A model generated the notes under the pieces. The model worked only from the letters and a program-made list of their open reading frames with translations. It had not been told where the DNA came from and did no database searches. From the NCBI RefSeq assembly GCF_004345645.1, contig NZ_SLWS01000021.1, forward strand, positions 1 through 64,000: DNA of 64,000 nt, read 5' to 3'. A program made the position numbers and the translations under genes. This stretch comes from Actinocrispum wychmicini. Its GTDB lineage: Bacteria; Actinomycetota; Actinomycetes; Mycobacteriales; Pseudonocardiaceae. Shown here piece after piece: positions 1 through 6,472 of this stretch (positions are counted from its first letter, which is position 1; every line of letters starts with the position of its first letter).

Positions 1-735
1 CTCAGCGGCGCCGGAATCACCCGCGGCTACCACAACCAACCCACCCTCACCGCCGAACGCTACCTACCCAGCCCCCAAGGACAACGCCTCTACCGAACCG
101 GAGACCTCGCCCGCTGGCGACCAGACCAACAACTCGACTACCACGGCCGCACCGACCACCAAATCAAACACCACGGCCACCGCATCGAACCCACCGAAAT
201 CGAAACCACCCTCCACACCCACCCAGCAACAGCCCAAGCCGCAGTAGCAATCAAGAACGACACCCTCACCGCCTACATAGTCGCCCCCCAACTCAACAGC
301 AACCCCACACCACTACTCAACCACCTCCGCAACACCCTACCCACACCCATGATCCCCACCGCATGGATCTTCCTCAACGAACTCCCCCTCACCCCCAACC
401 GTAAGATCGACCGCAACGCACTCCCCAACCCCACACCCACCACCACACCCCACCAACCACCCCGAACACACATCGAACGTCTCATCGCCACCATCTGGCA
501 ACACGCACTCAACATCACCACCATCGGCATCCACGACAACTTCTTCACCCTCGGCGGACACTCCCTCCTCGCCACCCGCATCACCAACCAACTCAACATC
601 CCCCTCCACACCCTCTTCCAACACCCCACCATCGCCGAGCTCGCCGAAGTCGTGCCCGAGAACGCGTTCGACACCACGAGTATCCCCCGGCTCAAGCGGA
701 CGGGTCGGGTCGAGCAGCCGAAGGAGAGGAACTGA
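1..735 (+). CDS. Non-ribosomal peptide synthetase, C-terminal end (partial: A domain tail and PCP)
   Basis: The reading frame is open from base 1, so the gene begins upstream of the window. The visible 244 residues carry adenylation motifs A7 (YRTGDL), A8 (GRTDHQIKHHGHRIEP) and A10 (PLTPNRKIDRNAL), then a peptidyl carrier protein whose phosphopantetheine serine lies in DNFFTLGGHSLL. About 35 residues after the PCP the protein stops. No thioesterase, reductase or condensation domain follows, so release of the product needs another enzyme or another synthetase. The substrate-code region is outside the window. Codon use is odd: up to about base 633 glutamine is CAA, and third bases are almost all C or A with very little G. 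The last ~100 bases switch to the C/G-ending codons of the neighbouring genes. The FAD hydroxylase starts 4 bases after the stop. Confidence 0.93.
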   Translation, partial: LSGAGITRGYHNQPTLTAERYLPSPQGQRLYRTGDLARWRPDQQLDYHGRTDHQIKHHGHRIEPTEIETTLHTHPATAQAAVAIKNDTLTAYIVAPQLNSNPTPLLNHLRNTLPTPMIPTAWIFLNELPLTPNRKIDRNALPNPTPTTTPHQPPRTHIERLIATIWQHALNITTIGIHDNFFTLGGHSLLATRITNQLNIPLHTLFQHPTIAELAEVVPENAFDTTSIPRLKRTGRVEQPKERN

Positions 736-739
736 AGTC

Positions 740-2194
740 ATGCGATCCCGTGTTCTCATTGTCGGCGCCGGACCTACCGGGCTGGCTTTGGCCGTTGAGC
801 TCGCCGGCGCGGGGATTCACTGCGAGGTGCTGGAGAAACGCCGGGAGCGAGGTGTGCTTTCCAGGGCGTTCACATTGGAGCCCCGGACCATGGAACTGCT
901 TGACTTGCGGGGCCGGATGGCGGATTTCCTGGAACGGGGACGGCCTTGCCGGAATCCGCCGCTGGGTGACAGCGACGCGTACCTGGATTATGGCCTGCTC
1001 GACACGCCGTTTCCGTTCAGTCTGACGATTCCCCAGTACGAGACCGAAACGCTGCTGGAGAAGTTGGCGGTCAACACCGGGGCGACTGTGCGACGGGGCG
1101 CGGAGGTCACTGGGGTGCGCCAGGATGAGCACGGCGTGGAGATCGACGTACGGACCGATGGCGGTGAATCCGTTGAGCGGGCTGATTTTCTGATCGGGTG
1201 CGATGGGGTCAACAGCACTGTTCGGGCCGCGGCCGGGATCGACTTCGACGGTCGCGACTACGAGCAGTCCACCATCATGGCGGACGCCAGGTTGCGCCGC
1301 CCGCCGAGCCCGCCGGAGTTCGCCAGGATCACGAAACGCGGCATGGTCGCGGTGTTCCCGTTCAAGGACGACACATTCCGGATCATCGTGTTCGACCACC
1401 AGAAGATGATGCTCCCGGCGGACCTGCCGCTGACCCTCAAAGACCTCAACGAGAGCTGCGAAGCGATCCTGGGGATCGACATCGAGCCGTACGACCCGAT
1501 CTGGCTGTCCAGGTTCCGCAGTTCACAACGACATGCCCAGCGGTACCGGTCCGGGCGTGTCATCCTCGCGGGGGATGCCGCGCACACGCACATCCCGTCC
1601 GGCGGTCAGGGCCTGCAGACCGGGATTCAGGACGCCATGAACCTGGGCTGGAAGCTGCGAGCCGAACTGGCCGGGTGGGCGCCGCCCGGGTTGCTGGACA
1701 CGTACGAGCAGGAGCGGTACCCGATCGCGGCCGAGACCCTCCGCAAGACCGACCTGTCATTCCGGTTCGAGACGTCCAATTCGTTGGCGGCGCGCGTGGT
1801 GCGGCGGCTCGTGGTGAAGATGATGCGGTTCAAGTCGGTCCAGCGGACCAATTTGATGCACTTGTCCGGACTGACGCTGCGGTATCCATCGAACGACGGC
1901 GGCAAGTGGGTCGGCCGGCGGGTCCCGGACCGGCCCCTGGTGAACGGCCCGAACGGCTGCGGCCGGATCCACGACCTGTTCCGGGACTACCAGTTCGCGG
2001 TGTTGCACTACAGAGGGAGTGTTACACCCCTGGTGGCGGGGTGGGCGGACCGGGTCCGGGAGGCCGAGGTCGAACCCACCGGCTTGCCGGAACTAACCCT
2101 GGTACGCCCGGACGGCTACATCGCCTGGGCCGGGACCGCTGACGGTCTGCAAGCGGCGCTGCGACGCTGGTGCGGTGAACCCGCGGCTCACTAG
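740..2194 (+). CDS. FAD-dependent class A aromatic hydroxylase
   Basis: A 484-residue flavoprotein monooxygenase of the PHBH/TcmG/RdmE type. The Rossmann motif GAGPTG is at residues ~8-13, the GCDGVNSTVR motif is mid-protein, and the FAD ribityl motif AGDAAHTHIPSGGQG is near residue 275. A C-terminal thioredoxin-like region ends in the usual RPDGYIAWAG segment. Such enzymes use NAD(P)H and O2 to hydroxylate phenolic or quinonoid rings in the cytoplasm. The ATG lies 4 bases after the NRPS stop, and AAGGAGAGG within the NRPS end serves as ribosome binding site, so the two genes are one transcription unit. It probably tailors the peptide or an aromatic precursor of the cluster. The exact substrate cannot be read from the sequence. 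Confidence 0.93.
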   Translation: MRSRVLIVGAGPTGLALAVELAGAGIHCEVLEKRRERGVLSRAFTLEPRTMELLDLRGRMADFLERGRPCRNPPLGDSDAYLDYGLLDTPFPFSLTIPQYETETLLEKLAVNTGATVRRGAEVTGVRQDEHGVEIDVRTDGGESVERADFLIGCDGVNSTVRAAAGIDFDGRDYEQSTIMADARLRRPPSPPEFARITKRGMVAVFPFKDDTFRIIVFDHQKMMLPADLPLTLKDLNESCEAILGIDIEPYDPIWLSRFRSSQRHAQRYRSGRVILAGDAAHTHIPSGGQGLQTGIQDAMNLGWKLRAELAGWAPPGLLDTYEQERYPIAAETLRKTDLSFRFETSNSLAARVVRRLVVKMMRFKSVQRTNLMHLSGLTLRYPSNDGGKWVGRRVPDRPLVNGPNGCGRIHDLFRDYQFAVLHYRGSVTPLVAGWADRVREAEVEPTGLPELTLVRPDGYIAWAGTADGLQAALRRWCGEPAAH

Positions 2195-2197
2195 GAC

Positions 2198-2230
2198 GCT
2201 GTTGAGGCGGGCAACGCCCGCCTCAACAGC
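2198..2230. terminator. Bidirectional hairpin terminator
   Basis: A perfect 15-bp inverted repeat, GCTGTTGAGGCGGGC, with an AAC loop fills the 37-base gap between two converging genes: the FAD hydroxylase ending at 2194 and the KAS III gene ending at 2232. Position and perfect pairing fit a terminator that works on both strands. Confidence 0.85.
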
Positions 2231-2231
2231 T

Positions 2232-3236
2232 CTAGATCCGCACGACCGTGCAGGCCCAGTGCATCCCCCGGCCCATCCCCGCCAACGCGACCACGTCACC
2301 ACTGGCGAACTCCCCCGCGTCCAGGTGGCCACTCAGCGAGAGCAAGTGGTCGGCCGCACCGAAGTGGCCGTCCCGCAACGAGATCTCGACGTTCGTTCGA
2401 TCCGTCGTAATGCCGAACTTCTCCGCCACCGCCGCGAACGTGCGAGCATTGTCATGGAACAGAATCAACCTGTCCGGCTCCCCAACTCCCGCACGCCGGC
2501 AAGCCCGCGTCGTCACCTCATGCACCCGCGAGTTCATCAGGTCGACGAATTCTCCGAAGCGGTCCGGGTCGTAGTCGAAGTACTCCATCATGTCCCACGC
2601 GTCTCGAACGTGCGGCTTGTCCACGCCTGAAGTGAACGGATTCGCCGCGCCTCCGTCGTCCATCCGGAAGAACGAGGCGAACCGGCCGTCGGTCATCACC
2701 TCGGTCGCTCCCCACTGGCACGAGGGATGGTCACGGACGGCCACGGCGGCGGCGGCGCCGTCGGAGAACAGCAGCGAGTGGGTGTCCATTCGGTTCCAGT
2801 AGGCCTCGCAGGTACGGTTCACGCCGACCATCAGCGCCGTCCGGTGGTCCGGATGGGTCGCGAACCTGCCGGCGACCTGGTCGAAGCACGTGATACCGCC
2901 GACGCAGCCCTGGGCGATGAGCACGGCTTCGGCCCGGTCCGCGCCCAGGACGTGTTGCAGATGGGCGGCCACGTCCCAGTACAGATATTCCGGGATGTCG
3001 GTGATGGCCAGCACCAGCAGGTCCAGGTCCTGGGCGTCGATCTCCGCCGTCCGCAGGGCGTCCCGAGCCGCGTCGGCCGCCAGGTCCGTGAGCCCTACCT
3101 CAGGTGTACACCGGTGAATACCACGGTAGCCATAGTCCAGGACACGCTCAGTGTCCTGTGTGTACTCATTGACGACGTCCGCGACGGGGACGCGTTCGCC
3201 CAATGCCGACCCGAACGAGACGATTCCGAACTCCAC
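2232..3236 (-). CDS. 3-oxoacyl-ACP synthase III-like enzyme (KAS III / acyltransferase type)
   Basis: A 334-residue protein with the thiolase fold of the FabH family. The nucleophile is Cys111 in AQGCVGG. The first catalytic His is in ILFHDNA, where FabH has HQAN. The third catalytic position, normally Asn in a GNTSAA-like motif, reads GHFGAAD, so Asn is replaced by His with an Asp four residues later. Such changes occur in KAS III relatives that transfer acyl groups instead of making C-C bonds, so either function is open. It is the last gene of the minus-strand operon. The GTG start is preceded by AAAGG at a good distance and lies 12 bases after the E1-beta/E2 stop. The likely donor is the discrete ACP encoded two genes upstream. 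Confidence 0.88.
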   Translation of the reverse strand: MEFGIVSFGSALGERVPVADVVNEYTQDTERVLDYGYRGIHRCTPEVGLTDLAADAARDALRTAEIDAQDLDLLVLAITDIPEYLYWDVAAHLQHVLGADRAEAVLIAQGCVGGITCFDQVAGRFATHPDHRTALMVGVNRTCEAYWNRMDTHSLLFSDGAAAAVAVRDHPSCQWGATEVMTDGRFASFFRMDDGGAANPFTSGVDKPHVRDAWDMMEYFDYDPDRFGEFVDLMNSRVHEVTTRACRRAGVGEPDRLILFHDNARTFAAVAEKFGITTDRTNVEISLRDGHFGAADHLLSLSGHLDAGEFASGDVVALAGMGRGMHWACTVVRI

Positions 3237-3248
3237 GCGAACGCCTTT

Positions 3249-5186
3249 CTACTCGGCCAGGAGCCGGGACAGCCGTTCGCCTTGTTCGAGGGACGCCTTC
3301 ACGTCCGACAGGAACAGCACCGCGTCCCGGCCGTTGATCACGCGGTGGTCGTAGGCGAGTCCTAGGTTGACATACTGGCGCCGGACCACCGTGCCGTCGG
3401 CGCAGAGCCGGAGTTCTGACTGCGTACCTGCGAGGGAGACCATGCACACCTGGGGCCACAGAACGATCGGATGCACGACGACCACGTCGGGCTCGGTGTT
3501 CAGCGACACGGTGATGTTCCCGCCCGCCAGCTCACTCGCGGCGAACTCACCGCGGAACGCCTTCATCCGGTAGTCCATGAGGACGTCCGCGATGTCACTC
3601 ACCGACCGCGTGTTCGCTGCCTCGATCACCGGCACGTACAACGCGGTACCGGTATCGAGTGTCACTCCAATGTTGGGCTCGTCGGCCAGGGCCACGGTGT
3701 GGTCGTCCAGCAACGATCCGAACATCAGCGGGAGCCGTGCGTGCGTGTCCGCGATCGCCTTCACCACCAGGTCGACCAGGTCCACAGTGGCGCCGGTCCG
3801 GTCACTCAGCCGAGCCACCTGGTCCGCCGCGTCGTCGACGTCGACCTTGACGACGGTGAAAGCAGCGGGGATCTCCTGGTGGCCGCGGGTCACCACGGCG
3901 GCGGTCCCGACCTGCGTCCGGCTCAGTGCGTGTGTCTTCGGCGGTTGTTCGACAACGGGAGCGGCGGGACGGTCCGACACCAGGTGACCGAGGACGTCGC
4001 CGACCGCGAGCTCCTCGCCGACCGCGGCGGCATGGTGCAGATACCCGCCGTGGGGCGCGGGGATCTCCTCCACCGCCTTCGAGGTTTCCAGCGCGACGAC
4101 AGCGTCGTCCGCCTCGACCCAGTCGCCCTCCGCCCGCAACCACTCGACGACCAGGTAACGCGTGTCGTTGTTGTTCAGCTTCGGCGTCGTGATCGGTGTG
4201 CCGGCGACCGGTTCCTCGTCTGCGTCGGTGACGGCGGATCGGATCGTGTCCGCCTGAAGTAGCACGGATCGTTCGAGGTGGATCGCGGTCGGGATGATCG
4301 AGTCGGCTGAGCTCAGCTGAAGCACGGGGTGGTCCAGCTCGGACCACAGTCGCTCGTGCACCCGGCTCGCGACCTCACTGCCCCAGGTCCCGCCGGCCGT
4401 GCCTTCCTCGACCACGGCGATCCGCCGGGCGGACCGCAGTACCGGCAACACGGGTTCGAGATCAAGGGGGTAGAGCTGACCGGGAACGAGTACGTCGGCC
4501 GCGGCCGCCTCCAGCGCGCGGTGTGCCAGCCCACCAGGAGCGATGATGACTACTTCCGAGTTAGTACCAGCGTGGACATGCGCCCATCCCGCCGCGTCGC
4601 CGAGCAGCTCGTACGAGTAGACGTCGTCAATCTGGCCGTCGCGGAACATCCGTTGGGTGTAGAGGACCTTGTCCTCGAACAGCACCCCGGGCAGGCCACG
4701 GGCGAGGGCCAAGTCCAGCATCGCCGCCGGGTCGTGGAACGGCGACAGCTCGTACAGCACGAGGTTCGGGATGCCGACGAAGTGCTTCTGCGGGCTTTGG
4801 CTGTGGGTGGGGCCGTAGCCGCGGTTCCCGCCCACCGGGCAGCGCACGACAAGGGACATCGGGACGTGCCGGCCGTACATCGACACCGACTTGGTCGCGA
4901 AGTTCAGCAGCTGGTCGAAGCCGAGCGCGGCGAAGTCGCCGAACATGATCTCCGCGATGACCTTGTCCCCACACAACGCGAGACCGCCAGCGACGCCGAC
5001 GATCCCGCCCTCGCTCAAGGGGGTGGCCAGCACCCGCTCTGGATACTTTGTGGACAGTCCGGCGGCGACCTTGAACGCGCCGCCGTACGGGTCGAGCAGG
5101 TCCTCGCCGATCAGGTAGAGCCGCTCGTCGCGCTCGAACAACGCGTGCAGCCCTCGGTTCAGCTCCTGTGCGACGCGCGGGATCAC
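3249..5186 (-). CDS. 2-oxoacid dehydrogenase-type E1-beta / lipoyl / E2 acyltransferase fusion
   Basis: A 645-residue fusion. Residues ~1-330 are a transketolase-like E1-beta (motifs LIGEDLLDPYGGAF and ATPLSEGGIVG). Residues ~335-415 are a lipoyl domain with the lipoyl lysine near 369 in ETSKAVEE. Residues ~430-645 are an E2 acyltransferase ending in the DHRVINGRDA motif. The usual E2 motif is DHRxxDG; here Asp is Asn. No peripheral-subunit-binding domain is visible, which makes sense if E1-beta is covalently attached. The GTG start overlaps the ACP stop as GTGA. An ATG far upstream would only run antisense through the ACP and E1-alpha genes. Together with E1-alpha it should oxidise a keto substrate or ketose and place the acyl unit on lipoate, then on the ACP. 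Similar fused proteins supply a glycolyl unit in naphthyridinomycin-type pathways (family knowledge, not tested here). Confidence 0.9.
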   Translation of the reverse strand: MIPRVAQELNRGLHALFERDERLYLIGEDLLDPYGGAFKVAAGLSTKYPERVLATPLSEGGIVGVAGGLALCGDKVIAEIMFGDFAALGFDQLLNFATKSVSMYGRHVPMSLVVRCPVGGNRGYGPTHSQSPQKHFVGIPNLVLYELSPFHDPAAMLDLALARGLPGVLFEDKVLYTQRMFRDGQIDDVYSYELLGDAAGWAHVHAGTNSEVVIIAPGGLAHRALEAAAADVLVPGQLYPLDLEPVLPVLRSARRIAVVEEGTAGGTWGSEVASRVHERLWSELDHPVLQLSSADSIIPTAIHLERSVLLQADTIRSAVTDADEEPVAGTPITTPKLNNNDTRYLVVEWLRAEGDWVEADDAVVALETSKAVEEIPAPHGGYLHHAAAVGEELAVGDVLGHLVSDRPAAPVVEQPPKTHALSRTQVGTAAVVTRGHQEIPAAFTVVKVDVDDAADQVARLSDRTGATVDLVDLVVKAIADTHARLPLMFGSLLDDHTVALADEPNIGVTLDTGTALYVPVIEAANTRSVSDIADVLMDYRMKAFRGEFAASELAGGNITVSLNTEPDVVVVHPIVLWPQVCMVSLAGTQSELRLCADGTVVRRQYVNLGLAYDHRVINGRDAVLFLSDVKASLEQGERLSRLLAE

Positions 5187-5413
5187 AGGTCCAGCCCCTT
5201 GCCTTTCAGGGCGAGCCGCAGGTCTCGCACCGACCGGCAGGACCTCGCCTCCCGTGGGCTCAGCCGGACGCCGAACGTGTTCTCCACCTCTGCGACCAGG
5301 TGGACGTGCCGAAGGCTGGACCAGGCGCTCGTGGTCGCGGCGCCGGTCTCTTCGGTGACGTCCTGTTCGGCGATGCCGAGGACGGTGGCGACGAGCGATT
5401 CGAGTGAAGTCAC
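5183..5413 (-). CDS. Discrete acyl carrier protein
   Basis: A 76-residue acidic, helical protein of the PP-binding family. The phosphopantetheine serine lies in AWSSLRHVHLV, matching the WDSLxHV pattern of discrete carrier proteins in starter-unit cassettes. The GTG start overlaps the E1-alpha stop (GTGA) and has GGGAGG seven bases upstream. An in-frame ATG 15 bases earlier is less well placed. Its stop overlaps the GTG of the E1-beta/E2 gene. Lying between E1-alpha and E1-beta/E2, it almost certainly accepts the acyl group these make. Partners are the downstream KAS III enzyme and probably the NRPS. Confidence 0.87.
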   Translation of the reverse strand: MTSLESLVATVLGIAEQDVTEETGAATTSAWSSLRHVHLVAEVENTFGVRLSPREARSCRSVRDLRLALKGKGLDL

Positions 5414-6294
5414 GCCAGCGCCTCCCAACGTGACGGCGGCCGGCTCTCGACTTCTTCGACGGTCCGCGCGATCCGGGCACGTTGCTCGGCGTCGATGGCC
5501 GCGAAGCGTTCGCCGAACCGGTCGGCGTACTGGGGATACCAGTCACGTGCGCGGACCAGTTCCAGCTCCGCGGGGTCACGCGTGTCGTCACCCTTGCTGT
5601 GTGGTCCTATCCGGACAGTGTCGAACTCCACCACCGCGGGCGCACTGTCGTGCCGCACTTTGTCCACAATAGACGTAAGGTCGTCGCGGATCGCGCTGAT
5701 GTCGTTGCCGTCGAACCGGTGGTGGTCGATGCCGAACGCGTGGGCCCTGCCCTCGATCGAACCGGACAGCTGCACGCTTGTCGGCGTCGACTGGGCGATG
5801 CCGTTGTTCTCGACCACGACCAGCAGCGGAACCTGCCACAGGCCGGCCATGTTCAGCGCCTCGTACACCGCGCCCTCGCCCCACGTGCCGTCGCCGGTGA
5901 ACGCGACGGCGATCCTCCGCTGCCCAGACCTTTGGTGGTGCAGGGCCACGCCGACCGCGACCGGCAGGCTCTGCCCCTGCACGCCGGTGGACAGGAAGCC
6001 GTCCCGGTAGATGTGCTGGCTGCCGCCGACACCCGCGCAGACCGCACCCTCCCGGCCCATGATCTCCGCCAGCAATCCCGCCGGGTCGTCGAACCGAGCC
6101 AGATAATGGCCGTGGCCGCGATGGTTGCTGAACACGAAATCGTCCGGAATCAAGGGCGCCAGTGCCACCGGAACATATTCCTGGCCAAGGCAGGTGTGGG
6201 TGGTACCGTTGAGTTTCCCGGCCGCGAACAAATCGAGCAGCGCTAGCTCGAAATGCCGGATCATCAACAGCAACGCCAGGTCCGCGTCGGTCAC
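5410..6294 (-). CDS. TPP-dependent dehydrogenase E1 component, alpha subunit
   Basis: A 294-residue protein of the pyruvate/branched-chain 2-oxoacid dehydrogenase E1-alpha family. The thiamine diphosphate motif runs from GDGTWGEG (near residue 138) to VVVENN about 28 residues later. An upstream HRGHGHYLARF segment is typical of E1-alpha. It pairs with the E1-beta domain encoded downstream to decarboxylate a keto substrate and pass the acyl group to the lipoyl domain. The GTG start is chosen because GGGAGG lies seven bases upstream, the same spacing and context as the ACP gene. It is first in the four-gene minus-strand operon and is divergent from the aminodeoxychorismate synthase gene, with 178 bases between them. 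Confidence 0.88.
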   Translation of the reverse strand: MTDADLALLLMIRHFELALLDLFAAGKLNGTTHTCLGQEYVPVALAPLIPDDFVFSNHRGHGHYLARFDDPAGLLAEIMGREGAVCAGVGGSQHIYRDGFLSTGVQGQSLPVAVGVALHHQRSGQRRIAVAFTGDGTWGEGAVYEALNMAGLWQVPLLVVVENNGIAQSTPTSVQLSGSIEGRAHAFGIDHHRFDGNDISAIRDDLTSIVDKVRHDSAPAVVEFDTVRIGPHSKGDDTRDPAELELVRARDWYPQYADRFGERFAAIDAEQRARIARTVEEVESRPPSRWEALA

Positions 6295-6472
6295 CGCCGC
6301 CTCCCACCTGCTCGTAACTCTGCCGGTCACGCTACTCAACGCCGCTCTCAGCCCGTTCTCGGCCTTCTCTCCGGCGTCTCTCGGAATACCGAAAGGGCGC
6401 CGGAATGGCGATACCATCGACACCTGTTCGACTTCGACGACCACCATCGCACTCGGGGAATCGGCGGGTTGT
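6295..6472. promoter_or_regulatory. Divergent promoter region between E1-alpha operon and pabAB operon
   Basis: A 178-base gap between two divergent starts, the only gap this long in the first 12 kb. Promoters for both biosynthetic operons must lie here or, for the plus strand, close by. I could not assign confident -35 and -10 boxes or an operator by eye. Confidence 0.45.

Noticed and set aside
1..633. Frameshift or strand error as explanation for the odd base composition
   Set aside because: A7, A8, A10 and PCP motifs read continuously in one frame, so this is real codon bias.
5187..5591. N-terminal extension of the E1-beta/E2 fusion upstream of its GTG
   Set aside because: The extension reads arginine-rich sequence through the ACP and E1-alpha genes; the GTGA overlap is a natural start.
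6125..6472. N-terminal extension of the aminodeoxychorismate synthase
   Set aside because: It has no similarity to amidotransferases and overlaps the promoter region and E1-alpha gene; RTLLIDNHDSYT is the family N-terminus.
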